From Siphonodentalium dalli (Eukaryota > Mollusca > Scaphopoda > Gadilida > Siphonodentaliidae), in assembly GCA_032622095.1 (NCBI GenBank), contig CP136063.1, positions 74,685,980-74,749,979 on the forward strand: 64,000 nucleotides of DNA, in the 5' to 3' direction. Positions 1 through 12,400 of this stretch are shown here, piece by piece (the first letter of the stretch is position 1; each line of letters opens with the position of its first letter). Under the pieces are notes generated by a model. That model saw only the letters and a list, made by a program, of their open reading frames with translations, had not been told where the DNA came from and ran no database searches. A program made the position numbers and the translations under genes.

Positions 1-108
1 CCCCAGCCTTCAGGCGGAAACGACCGAACTACAGAAATCGACGACGATCCGCCCCAGCCTTCAGGCGGAAACGACCCAACTACAGAAATCGACGACGATG
101 ACTACGAC
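1..108 (+). CDS. Partial coding exon with 17-residue acidic tandem repeat
   Basis: The frame is open from base 1 for exactly 36 codons and stops at a consensus splice donor, GTAAGT at 109-114. It reads two copies of a 51-bp unit (PQPSGGNDRTTEIDDDP; in the second copy one Arg becomes Pro) followed by DYD. The exact 51-bp, frame-preserving period supports translation. The exon ends in phase 0, which matches the phase-0 start of the EF-hand exon at 9463, so this may be the acidic N-terminal region of the calmodulin-like protein. That link is inferred from phase, strand and order; an unseen exon could lie between, or this could be another gene. The 5' part lies outside the window. No family is recognised; Asp/Glu/Pro/Gly-rich repeats occur in many secreted or matrix proteins, but composition alone does not give a function. 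Confidence 0.6.
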
Positions 109-1055
109 GTAAGTACACGATTATCATATAATATGAAAAAAGGTGCTATTTCGTCTGATTTCGTCTCTGATATCAAGGAGGAGGTCAAGTGACCACAGCA
201 AAAGTTACAGAGTTGCAAATATTTCTGGGTGTGACTTGATTGAAAACAACACACATTTATCTGGCGGGTCGTTTTAGATTTTGTTCCATTAGAATGTTGA
301 TTTTTGATTTTGTTGTTTTTTTACTGGTTTTTAAAAAAACAGGTAAAGTGTTGTATTTCCGAAAAAACTTATAACAAATTGACTATTTACCAAGCCCAGC
401 CGCTAGTTAAATGTTATGTCTGTTTGATGATATGGCTGGTTTTGTTCCCAGACAATTGCTTCATTTATAACTTTTGCTGGGGAGATTTGCATGGAAACAC
501 CCATTCAAAATTGGTCACTTGACCTCCTCCTTAAATCAGAGGCCCACGTTATCTGGCGTATGTTATCATAATGTTCACATGGTCGTGTTTTTAAAAAGAG
601 TAAAATATAAATTAATCAATATATCAGTTTAAAACGAGCGCGCCACTTTAAAACATATTCTTAAAATTCCAACGCTCATCGATCGGTTAAAGCTACATTT
701 TCCAACTATATTTGTATTCTAGGCTAAACAATTCTAGGCTAAACTGTTCCAAAATGTCGAAAACAGACGCTGAACACAAAAATCACAGAAAGCACCGGCT
801 ATGTGTGTGCTCGTTAGCACTGGAGAAATTATATCGCCCATTTCAATGTAAATAATTATCGATAAAAACCCACCCACAAAAATGCCCCATGTCGACAGAC
901 CTAATGTTAATCTCCCCAAATCAATCGCATATTTGAATCCAAGTCTAGAGTCATGACATGATCTAGCATAGCGATATCCTTTTGCAGCAAATTAGCGATA
1001 TAATCTGGGGAGGGGTTCCAAACAAAAAATAAACTAACAGAGGTTCTTCGGCAAA

Positions 1056-1160
1056 TGTATTCTATTATGTATGGGAGTCGACCACAGATCTCCTCACATA
1101 TATAAGAGAATGCATTGGCCTAACAATTTTTTATAATTTTTTCTTACATTCTTTAACAAG
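1056..1160 (+). mobile_element. Relic of the hairpin MITE family seen at 8197-8595
   Basis: The segment with GAGTCGACCACAGATCTCC, then ATATATAAGAGAATGCATTGGC and a T-rich tail running to TTACATTCTTTAACA, matches the central part of the TTAA-flanked MITE at 8197-8595. Both ends are missing, so this is a truncated, diverged copy. Confidence 0.5.
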
Positions 1161-1327
1161 GTCACAATCGATTTACACACATCTTTCTGATATTGAATTT
1201 TTAAAGATTCACAACCCGATTGACGTCAAATATATAATAATCTATTTATAGCGAATCTAACCGGGGAAAACAAAATGAATAGTTGCAACCACCATCATTC
1301 GCATCACAAAGGCATCGCGAACATCTC

Positions 1328-2898
1328 CAAAATAAGTCAATACACCAAGGATTAGATATCAAAATCAGTCAATACACCAAGGATTAGATATCAAAATCAG
1401 TCAATACACCAAGGATTAGATATCAAAATCAGTCAATACACCAAGGATTATATATCAAAATCAGTCAATACACCAAGGATTATATATCAAAATCAGTCAA
1501 TACACCAAGGATTATATATCAAAATCAGTCAATACACCAAGGATTAGATATCAATATCAGTCAATACACCAAGGAGTATATATCAAAATCAGTCAAAACA
1601 CCAAGGATTATATATCAAAATCAGTCAATACACCAAGGATTATATATCAAAATCAGTCAATACACCAAGGATTATATATCAAAATCAGTCAATACACCAA
1701 GGATTATATATCAAAATCAGTCAATACACCAAGGATTATATATAAAAATCAGTCAATACACCAAGGATTATATATCAAAATCAGTCAATACACCAAGGAT
1801 TATATATCAAAATCAGTCAATACACCAAGGATTATATATCAAAATCAGTCAATACACACAGGATTATATATCAAAATCAGTCAATACACCAAAGATTATA
1901 TATCAATATCAGTAAAAACACCAAAGATTATATATCAAAATCAGTCAATACACCAAAGATTATATATCAAAAGCAGTCAATACACCAAAGATTATATATC
2001 AAAAGCAGTCAATACACGAAGGATTATATATCAAAATCAGTCAATACACGAAGGATACTATATCAAAATCAGTCAATACACGAAGGATTATATATCAAAA
2101 TCAGTCAATACACGAAGGATTATATATCAAAATCAGTCAATACACCAAGGATTATATATCAAAATCAGTCAATACACCAAGGATTATATATCAAAATCAG
2201 TCAATACACCAAGGATTATATATCAAAATCAGTCAATACACCAAGGATTATATATCAAAATCAGTCAATACACCAAGGATTATATATCAAAATCAGTCAA
2301 TACACCAAGGATTATATATCAAAATCAGTCAATACACCAACGATTATATATCAAAATCAGTCAATACACCAAGGATTATATATCAAAATCAGTCAATACA
2401 CCAACGATTATATATCAATATCAGTAAAAACACCAAAGATTATATATCAAAATCAGTCAATACACCAAAGATTATATATCAAAAGCAGTCAATACACCAA
2501 AGATTATATATCAAAAGCAGTCAATACACGAAGGATTATATATCAAAATCAGTCAATACACGAAGGATACTATATCAAAATCAGTCAATACACGAAGGAT
2601 TATATATCAAAATCAGTCAATACACGAAGGATTATATATCAAAATCAGTCAATACACCAAGGATTATATATCAAAATCAGTCAATACACCAAAGATTATA
2701 TATCAAAATCAGTCAACACACCAAGGATTATATATCAAAATCAGTCAATACACGAAGGATTATATATCAAAATCAGTCAATACACCAAGGATTATATATC
2801 AAAATCAGTCAATACACCAATGATTATATATAAAAATCAGTCAATACACCAAGGATTATATATCAAAATCAGTCAAAACACGAATGATTATATATCAA
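1328..2898. repeat. 32-bp tandem satellite, about 49 units
   Basis: Continuous tandem copies of a 32-bp AT-rich unit containing AGTCAATACACCAAGGATTA followed by TATATCAAA. Variant units (GATTAGATATC, CACGAAGG, AAAGCAG, GTAAAAACACC, GGATACTATATC) are ordered non-randomly. One run of variants around 1906-2110 recurs around 2418-2622, offset by 512 bp, exactly 16 units. There are no spacers. The right edge is followed by TATAATCGGGGTTCACG, a terminal motif also found near 51.3 and 51.9 kb. Confidence 0.93.
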
Positions 2899-3482
2899 AC
2901 AGCGTATAATCGGGGTTCACGATTAGATAGCGATTTGTATTCAATCTGGGTAACACATCCCACGCGATGTTCGGATTGTATTTCAAAATAAGTGACCTGA
3001 TATAATCGAAGGGGGATAACCGGTGCCAACTTTCGCACTACTAAACATATATCCTTTTTCAATGATTATAATGACTTAATAACTGAGATATTCAGAAATT
3101 AAAAAGCATTTCTGTTTAATTAATTGCACCTCACATGTACAGGAGAAAGGTTTTTGATGAGGGTTTTTTAACGGATTTTTTTTTAAAGAGCGTTTTTTAT
3201 TAATAACCTGAACAGTTTTTTAAAAGAGAAATTGAGAATCGTTCGCTGTTTAATCGTGTGCGTATTAGATGACAATATATCATCCATGAGTAATACGTCG
3301 AAAACAAACACAAATGTTCAAAAACGAGAATGCTCTTTATAATCTGCCGCTTTTTGGTGACAGAAGTGTGAACACTCCTTATTATATAATGAGGCGACCA
3401 TTGATTTTTTGCTAAACTGTAACAATTCAAAACGTACTAAAACTTTGAAATCGAGATCAGGCCATCGAAACCTCATATTTAT

Positions 3483-3898
3483 GGCCTTCTAAACAGTGAG
3501 TGATAAATAATTAAAAGATAATTTGTTATTAATATTTACCTATAAGCAGCCATATTCTTCTCCCTGCTACTGGCAACTTGTCATTTTACAGTGTATAAGT
3601 GCTATGTTCATTTCAACTGTTCACACGAAATAGCTAACTGACCACTGGAAGTGAGCGCTGGGCATGCATGCCAACTGTCAATTTTTTTAATTCTTTGTTG
3701 ATACAACTGGCCAGTACATTGTGTCCACCACTACTTCATGTCAACCATGGGAAGTGTTGAAATGGACACAGGACTTGTACACTGTAAAATGACCAGTTGC
3801 CAGTGGCAGAGCTGCTTGATTCACACCTGTAACTACTTATAGGTAAATATTAATTAGAGTTGTATTTTAATTATTTATCACTCACTGTTTAGAAGGCC
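3483..3898. mobile_element. Foldback MITE, about 416 bp
   Basis: The left end begins GGCCTTCTAAACAGTGAGTG and the right end is its reverse complement, with 30 bp identical at the tips. The arms continue with mismatches inward to about 3621 and 3754, where CATTTTACAGTGTA is still shared. The loop between the arms is about 130 bp. No open frame and no clear target-site duplication were found, so the superfamily is open. Confidence 0.8.
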
Positions 3899-4943
3899 TG
3901 TTTATTGGCTCATGTCTCCGATATAAATATTTCAGGGTTAGATCAAATCGGACTGTAATATTTTATTTGTGAAATGTACAACCAATCAGTTTTAAAATAT
4001 GTACAACAAGTAAGCGTTTTTTTTATACATTGTAGACACACACAATTATCCCCAATTACGCCCAATTCACACCCTAAAGCCATATGCGCGCAGTTTTCTC
4101 TGGTGTAATTTTCGTAATATCCTCACTAAATTCCACTTCAACAAATAATGCGGAGAGGTGATAGCATTAGCATGTGCTTCAAACATATACATTTGTTATT
4201 GATGAAAAATAACTGAAATATCACAATTTGTAAAACAGTTATATACATCTATAAATGTAGATCATACTGTATATTGATCACTGCATGTAATCAGGTAATG
4301 TTAGTTCTAATATGATTTGGTGCAAGTCCTGATTGTATTCACCCCACTCGACGAATTCACCATAATTAAAGCAGAATGCCATTTGTTAGTATAATTCCCA
4401 ACTGAATAATGTTCACACTACACAATCGGTGACCACGTCATACTAGTCCAAACATGCACCCGATGTATTGATTGATTCCCGGGTAGCTAACCGACTACTG
4501 ACTCAACACACAACATTCTCCGTTCGATATTTTCGTCACGGGCCAGCAAAAGCTATTTACAATCAAAGAGACACTCGAACTGAGCCGGATTATTATAAAC
4601 AAACCTACTTTTACCCGGATGATAGGCCATACAAGATGGACACTCCCATGTACGCTTGAATGGTTATATTCGTTGTAATATTCTGACATTTCGTAACAAG
4701 ATGGTAAGTATATATATCAGTATACTTTGGATACTTTGCATCCATTAACGACGAGAGAGAAATTGGGTCGACATTCATTTGTGATCTATATACGTGTAGT
4801 GACAGTTTCTGTTTACTGCGTATATGGATTACAGTGGCTCCTGCGGTCAAGCTACTGTACGTCAATTATGGTCGTGTATTCTGGTGTTGTAGTCGTCCCT
4901 GTTAGACATATACATACAAATTGATAACTTAGTTGCACATATA

Positions 4944-5463
4944 ACATGCTACGAATCTCTACTCTATATATGTACGCCCGTATATATATATACCACATAC
5001 TCCACCACTTCAAAATCAAGGAACCTGTTGATGTTGTAACAGGGAAGTTTACAACATTGAAAAAGCTGTGTTGGTAATATATTTCTTAATACCTTTCTTG
5101 AATAATGCATTTCACTATAGGAGAAGGTTCCAACTCGAAATTTCATGATTTAAGCGACTTTGTGAGAAAATTTTATCTGCGCCACTTACAACCATGGAAT
5201 TTCCCTCGGGTAAACAATTCAATATTTATTGCGATATCGGCTCACAAACGTCACAAGCAGCATGCAATCTCGAGCTGGGACATGTACATGATTGAAGAAC
5301 AAGTATTAGCACAGAAATACATTCCACATGTTTTGAACTGGTGGCGTATAATCTCTACGGGCACTGAGTAGAGGTTTTGAACTGGTGGCGTATAATATCT
5401 ACGGGCATCAGGGGGGGGGGGGTGAAGCATTGCTTTTGAGTAGAGATGCATGGCATGATCTAA
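4944..5463. mobile_element. Foldback element, family shared with 10383-10905 (diverged copy)
   Basis: The right end (GAGTAGAGATGCATGGCATGATCTAAT) and the internal segments GGTTCCAACTCGAAATTTCA and GATATCGGCTCACAAA match the more symmetrical copy at 10383-10905. The left end is eroded. Near the right end a segment with TTTTGAACTGGTGGCGTATAAT is duplicated in tandem and followed by a G-run. Non-coding. Confidence 0.7.
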
Positions 5464-7845
5464 TTTGCTCAATGACATAATACAGAATACGTGCAAATAT
5501 AGAGTCCAATTGTTTTATTACACAGTGATTGCCAGTAACTACTGACCCCCTTCCTGCAGCCACTTGGATAAATATATGTATACATACTTTCGACAAAGTG
5601 TTTATACATGTATATATCCGCAAACTAAATAACACAAATGATCCAATGATATACTTTTCATGCATTTCGCCCATTCTAGAATATCGGTTAAAGACGGTTC
5701 ATGTATATGCAGACTAGAAGACAGGACGCGGATTTTAATACATGTAGCATAACTACGAAAGGGCGAAGTCTAACGAATGCAGGTTGTCACTCGTCATATC
5801 GTGCCCATTCACCGTATTTAGTTGAGATAATGTGATCTACATGTGGCATGCTATGACCACACATGTTAAGGTTTAACCAAAACCAGTGCAAAATGGGCTT
5901 CAGGGACATCGCATGTTTACCAAATTTTAATATTCGAAGTCGCCTTCACAACATTGACAGAAAATAACTCGAAATATATCATATATAGTAAATAACACCA
6001 TACTGGTGGCAAGTTTTAAAAGTATATGACACTTCTTTGCCAAACAAAATCTGACTTTATGCGCGCATAGAAATATATATAGCAGCCAAAGAATATAGAC
6101 AAATAATAGTAGGAAATAGTTTGTTGAGAAATCCAAATTGTATATTTCCAAAACTGATTAATTCCAATTTTCTAGTGATATGAGTTCAACATATATTCGC
6201 GCAAATACGCTTATGAACGACCTATAATGTGAAATAGGGTCACAATGTGATCAATTGACTCTGAAATAAGAAGATAATGGAGTCATAGCCGGTATTTTGT
6301 TTTATGACGCGAGCCAGAGTGAAAACACATGTTAAAGAGCGTACACCTGAACAGTCGTGAGTCGGCTTATTTGTGACATTGTCCGCACATATTCTGCTTA
6401 GAATCGCCCCCATTATGAGTTGATAATGTGACTAAAGTGCTCTCATTTTCAGCACATTATCTCCTCAAAATGAAGCAATTCTAATCCGATTATCTACCCA
6501 AAATAAGTTCTTTATAAGCAGATAATGTGTGGGTTATCTATTGAACAGGCTGATGAGTGAAGATCAACATCACCAAAAGTAAACGCAATAGGAATCAGAT
6601 TCAATCAACAATCCAAGCCAGTCAGGTCCAAATCCTGATGAAGATTAATCAGTGTATTCAATGAATGCTCACAAACAACCTCATTTTAGATACAGTCATT
6701 GTATGCATGTGGTAGTTATACATTGTCCGTACTTTCTTGTCGAATCGCCGCGGGCTCAAATAAATTTGCTTATTTATTTTGCTGTGAAATCATACCTATA
6801 CATAAGTAAGATATATATTGGCACACGACAAGCTATAAATCCGATCGAGATCGAATTTTATTACACGACATATGCAACAAATTATGGCATTTCTGATTGT
6901 CTAGCCGCGTATGTGCAGAATTGCATGCATAATTTATGATGCAGCTATCCTATAATCTAAAATATGAAATTATTTTGTGTCGAGTATTCACTCCAGTTCA
7001 ATCAGATCACGTACTAGGTTCTTTTTTATTTTTTTGCTGAACGCGCGAAAGAGTACCCTCGTGATCACAACCATGGCAGAATACTATTCATTTCCGTCTG
7101 TTGTCGTATTCGCAAATATGTTTTTTTTTCAAAATACCAGTACCACACCAACAAGTTCTTATAATTTGCACACACTGATTACAGCTTTCACTTAAAACTC
7201 CGAAGTCTTTTCTTAACCATGGCATCGTGGCAGTATGATGCGAAGGTGTTGAAATCGTGTATATATACTTTGGTTGAGGGTATTCTCACATCGATGTCCA
7301 AAAGAAAGCTTAACGACGTGGCGATTTCATGCCCATGCAATAATCTCTATATCTCGTACGACCCGTGCTACAGTGGCAGCATGATACAAAAGATGTATGG
7401 CATATATAGAGCAAAAATACTTGAAGACAAAAAATGGAAAAGTGTGAGATTGAATAATATGGCTTTTTAACTTAATTTAGGTGATGTATTTCGACCCATT
7501 AAAAGTGGCCTTTCAACCTAAAATGTGGCATTCTAACCAACTGAAACTGACAGTTTGACGTTTTGTCCGATTCCCATGCAAATACGAACTACAACATGTG
7601 CAGTAAGGCGTGTTTACGGTTTTCAGCAACGAGCAATAACTCTAACATATATAAAGCTGACGCTGATTATTATCAGTTTGCGATTCGCTGCGCACTTCCT
7701 CATTAAATTGTAATGCTTTATTCTCTGATCAAAATAACAATGATATCGAGAATGAACAGTATATACACAGAAGATGGAGAGGAGGATCATAGTGCATTAT
7801 ATACACAATATACAGTGATCTCCCGATTGACATGGCGCCTGTTCA

Positions 7846-8000
7846 TCATCATAATTATTATCAACTTAATCATGATATCAGAATCATCTTCATAATCATC
7901 ATCATCGTCGTCATCGTCATAATGGTTATATCTAACAGCAACACAATCTTAATAAAACAACACCACCGAAACAACACCACCAACAACAACACCAATAACT
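7846..8000. repeat. CAT-rich and AAC/ACC-rich simple repeats
   Basis: Imperfect CAT/CGT triplets at about 7846-7922 are followed by AACACC-type triplets at about 7958-8000. Low-complexity sequence without supporting coding evidence. Confidence 0.6.
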
Positions 8001-8196
8001 GTAACGCTATACATGCATTAATCACTTGTGTCCAGTTTAAGGTTTATCAGTCGGATGAACGAGAACAGTCTGCGAAGAGACGTTACATCTTTCAAATTTA
8101 GTATGTCGTCTAGAATATCAATAGTTGGGTGTTTTATACCTGTATATGTCCTAAGCATGAGGCGATTTCTTGCCTCTTTAAAGCATTCACATTCCA

Positions 8197-8595
8197 TTAA
8201 CCCTTTACCCAACAAAACGGCCAAAACCGGCCAAATAAAGCTTCAACAGCCTAAAATATCTTCGGTCTGTCTCAATAGAACCATACAAATATGGATAGCA
8301 TTGGAACCGGCTCCTTGACCACATTGTGATAGTTACAGTTAGCCCTGTGCCAATGCATTCTCTTATATATGCGAGTCGACCATAGGTCGCCTCGCATATA
8401 TAAGAGAATGCATTGGCATAACAAAAATCTTTTTTTAACACTTTTTACCATTTTTTCTTACATTCTTTAACAATTTTATAATTTTTAATGTGTTAAGCCA
8501 ATGCATTCTCTTATATATGCGAGGCGACCTATGGTCGACTCGCATATATAAGATAATGCATTGGCACAGGGCCCTTCTGTTGGGTAAAGGGTTAA
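8197..8595. mobile_element. TTAA-flanked MITE (piggyBac-type) with two 69-bp hairpins
   Basis: TTAA at 8197-8200 and 8592-8595 flank terminal inverted repeats CCCTTTACCCAACA and TGTTGGGTAAAGGG. A TTAA duplication followed by CCCT/CCYT is the signature of piggyBac elements. Inside are two near-perfect palindromes, 8349-8417 and 8497-8565, each GCCAATGCATTCTCTTATA... around a GTCGACC core. The second is roughly the reverse complement of the first, so the element is a palindrome built of palindromes. No transposase frame is present, so it is non-autonomous. It lies in the proposed first intron of the EF-hand gene. Confidence 0.85.
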
Positions 8596-9462
8596 GTAGT
8601 GCAATTCATCTCCCAAGTTTTCGTTTATTACACAGGGGACATCTAGAAAATATTTTTTTTCCGTTCCAACGGCCTTTCTCTATTGATAAGCGGTGGTTTC
8701 AAGTACGAAATTGACATATATATATTCTATTTGTTGTAACCAAACTATCCAAGTATATTTCAAAATTAAAGTCATGTTTGAAAATTTTATAGGTGTTGCC
8801 TCGACTAGAGTTTTCAATATCAGATAACCACACATGACTATTTAAATTGCACTTGAAGTATGGCGTTCCACATCAAATTCGCCGCATATTGCAACAGCAA
8901 TGGTGGCACTCTAGTCGACTTATAATATGTTCTTGGTATTAGAAACAACAACAAACGGTAGTTGCAGAAGTTTGCACAAATGATCTGGCAATCGCCGTAA
9001 TGAGTAAACTTTGGCACATCGAGAACCAGGCATGACATTTCCTAATGTTGAACATGTTGTCCAATGTTGTGTGTGAGTTACCTAGCCGAAATATCCCAAT
9101 GATGGACATGAGCTTGGTGTTTCGCAGTAATCAGCGCGCACGATGACTACAAGGGGATCTTTCACTGAATGGGAAACTGGAGGTTACATGTTACATACAA
9201 AACGCCATATGTTAGTTAATGATGTGTAAAAATCTCTTGCATATATGTAAATTTATTTGGCTATCTTTTCCAGCTCAAATTCTGCGTAAATAAATATAAA
9301 ATAAGTATATATACATATATATTGTAATGTAAATATTTGCTTTATGACGCAGGGTCGTATGTGCTAAAATTGTATTGTTCGTGCATGCGTTGTGATTTTG
9401 GAGTGCCATATCGGGTTTATATTAGTCTCTATTTTCATCAAACCGTTACGTTTTTTTTTCAG

Positions 9463-9493
9463 CCTTCAAAAATTACTTCTGAGACAGATCAAG
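9463..9493 (+). CDS. EF-hand gene: 31-bp microexon
   Basis: The acceptor TTTTTTTTTCAG ends at 9462 and the donor GTGAGT begins at 9494. It reads [10 protein letters not shown] plus one base. Joined to 11174 it forms GAT (Asp) and leads into WREVFDLFD, the entering helix of EF1. It begins in phase 0, matching the end of the exon at 1-108. Exactness of both splice sites and the continuing frame support it despite its size. Confidence 0.82.
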
Positions 9494-12400
9494 GTGAGTT
9501 CGACAAAATTAATTATAGAATATGCATGCACATAGCGTTGCTAATAAAGAAGTTGTTTCGCGTGTACATGTATGTGGCCATCTATTCGGCAAGCGTTCTG
9601 GGATGGGTTTCAAATAGGTTTCCATAGAAGAGGAAAAATTAATTAGGTATTCAACTAAACTATGTGGATGTAATTTTTATCAACTGAACGAATCAGTTAT
9701 TTAAAAACAAATTTGAACAGCTTTTATCACATATTTCGTCCAAAAATCATTGCAAAATAACCAAACACAAATTGAATATCATAATTATAATCTAATTAAC
9801 ATAATATTAAAGTTCAGGCATTGCCATCGATATCATTGCTCTGAGCTCTTACTTTACTGCGTGTGCCGATAATACACGTGTGTCTTACTAAAAAATACGA
9901 GGCCGTATTTATGAGGCTAATTATGTGATGAAATTTCAGATTAAATTCAATAATTAAAAATACTTCTTTTTGAGAAATGTTTACTGTATCTTTATGGCAG
10001 ATTTAGTTTGTTTTTAAAGAGATCTCAAGGCACCCGTGGTTAGTAAATGTGAAAAAATATATATAAAAGTCTATAAAAACATCACCACTAAGAAGAACAT
10101 GTAGAGCTAGATACACGTTTTTCTTATATTCATTATTGGTACATATAGTACATATAACGAAATTTCGAGTGTTGAAACCACTGCATTGTAAACAAAACTG
10201 TTGCAATGATTTTAAACGTGTAGTAAGTAATATTTTAGTCTGAATATGATTTTCGGTATATTTTCTAATGCTTTGACTATTTCCAATGTCTACAGTAAAG
10301 TTTTGATCATACTTTTATATCTTATTGGTTTCGATATACGAAATATCGTTACTGAAGAGTTATTAATAATGAAAATAAGAACAAATAGATCATGCCATGA
10401 ATCTCTACTCTGGATAACGCCCGTAGAGATCATATTCTACTGGTGCAAAACATGGGAACTTTTTTGAAGTTTTGACAGGGAACATTATACAGTCGAAAAA
10501 ATAACGCGGGGAATGTATTTCTTAGTTATTATATATTCCTTAATAATGTAATTCATTGTAGGTGAAGGTCCCAACTCGAAATTTCACTATTTAAATGACT
10601 TTGTGAGCGATTTTGCTTCGAGTCACTTACAATTATGGAATTTCTTCTGGGTAATTAATTCAATGTTTATTGGGATATCGGCTCACAAAAGTCACGTAAA
10701 GCATGCAATTTCGAGTTGGGACCTTCACCTACAGCGAAGTACATTATTAAGGAACAGAACTAAGAAATATATTCTCCGCGTTATTTTTTCGACTTTACAA
10801 GGTTCCCTGTCAAAACTTCAAAAAGTTCCCAGGTTTTGTACTGGTGGAATATGATCTCTATACGGGCGTTAGCAAAGCGTAGAGCTTCATGGCATGATCT
10901 ATTTTCACATATACTAGTCAATGACAGTTGTTTTACATACTTTTATAACATTTATGTTATGTCGACATGTCACATGACCACTTCGAATGCATTGGGTCCA
11001 TGTAAGTACCTTATCATTCTTGTGAATTCATTTGTTCCAAGAGTAACTCAATTAACCCTTTCACGACAGGGGATGCGCTGGTACAGCTTTATCCCTATGT
11101 CATGCATGTCGCTACATCCCTGTACATGTATCTAGAATTAGCGATTATTTCGTTTATTTGCAAACCTCTGCAGATTGGAGAGAAGTGTTCGATTTGTTCG
11201 ACAAAGACAAAAATGGGCGGATATGTGTGGTGGAACTGCGCAAGGTTGTGTGTGGCTTAGGATTCGACCCAACGGAAAAGCAGCTGAAGGAAATGATTGC
11301 ATCCGTTGATAAGGATCGTAAGTACATGTAAATGCATTTCCCATGGTGTTATTTAAACGGACAAGGCTCATTTGAACCACCTTATAATGCCATCGTAATC
11401 TGGAAGGAGGGATGATATGCATCGCTCAATACACGAACTATCCATGCATAGCCTGTCTATAGTCTACATAAACCCGTTAACCATGTTTATACTAAATGGA
11501 GTATACCAACCAGTTAAATGTGTGCATCTGAATGATCTATTATTGACTTGTGGGATCTCAGGTGACACACGCCTTGGTGATTTATTGTTATTTATTTGCT
11601 ATTGATTATGCATTCTTGCACTACCTTTTATTCGGTTTATATTAAGCTTGCAGACTAGTCAATTCTTGTATTTATTTTCCTGCCTCCAAGCAGGGGGGGG
11701 GGTGAAACAAAAAATTCCTGCTTGTTTTTTAGTGTTTTGGCAATAAGTTGGGCGTCAAAACCACTTTGAATGAGAGAAATAATGTAATTCTAACTGGTAA
11801 ACTGACTGCAGGCAGTTATCGTGTTGTATTTTGTTGCAAATTTTGAAATCCAAGATGGCCGCTGGCAGCCATGTTTTTTTGGCCGAATGACCTCAAAATG
11901 ACTCATTCCTATTTACATGTCCATGTTAACATCCATGATAAATAGTATGCACATAAATTCATATACAGCTGTTTACAGTGAATTTCCCCCCGCAAATCTC
12001 TGTTTTAGTGTTAAAAGGGGGGGGTGGGTGTCAACAAATGGTCGGAAAAAACTGCCGAAAACAGCCTAAAACGGAAAAAAATTTGGCGGTGGGGGTGGGT
12101 GGGTACAAAAAATTATCGAAAGGGAAAAAATGCCATACGTGCCTGATTTTGTTTCCGACCCCCCCCCCCCCTGCTCCAAGTGGAAACATTTCCTCTTGGG
12201 TACTTTTATTTGTACATAGCTCATTGTTTTAATCTAATCCATTGCCTGAATGAATATGTATCTGCACAGTTGCTTCGCTGCGAACTTTTTTTACACCTGC
12301 ATCTGTACTTGGTTGTGATATGGCCTAGCGGCTAAAACGACATTAAATCCCATATCAATCAATCCGTGAATTGAAGTGTGGAGTATTATTGTTGATAACC

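Larger units (their letters stand above)
109..9462 (+). other. Proposed first intron, repeat-filled
   Basis: This is the interval between the donor at 109-114 and the acceptor TTTTTTTTTCAG ending at 9462. It holds a piggyBac-type MITE relic (1056-1160), a 32-bp satellite (1328-2898), two foldback elements (3483-3898 and 4944-5463), simple repeats near 7.9 kb and a TTAA MITE (8197-8595). The stretches 115-1055, 2930-3480, 3900-4940, 5465-7820 and 8600-9460 show no convincing exon or recognised element; short open frames there have no coding character. Intron status depends on the exons at 1-108 and 9463-9493 belonging to one transcript. Confidence 0.4.

Noticed and set aside
1328-2898. Resemblance to a CRISPR array (regular ~30-bp repeats)
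   Set aside because: Units are head-to-tail without spacers, and the window is eukaryotic.
6178-6560. Recurrent GATAATGTG / CACATTATC words as a possible MITE
   Set aside because: The words are short and scattered; I could not define matching ends or arms.
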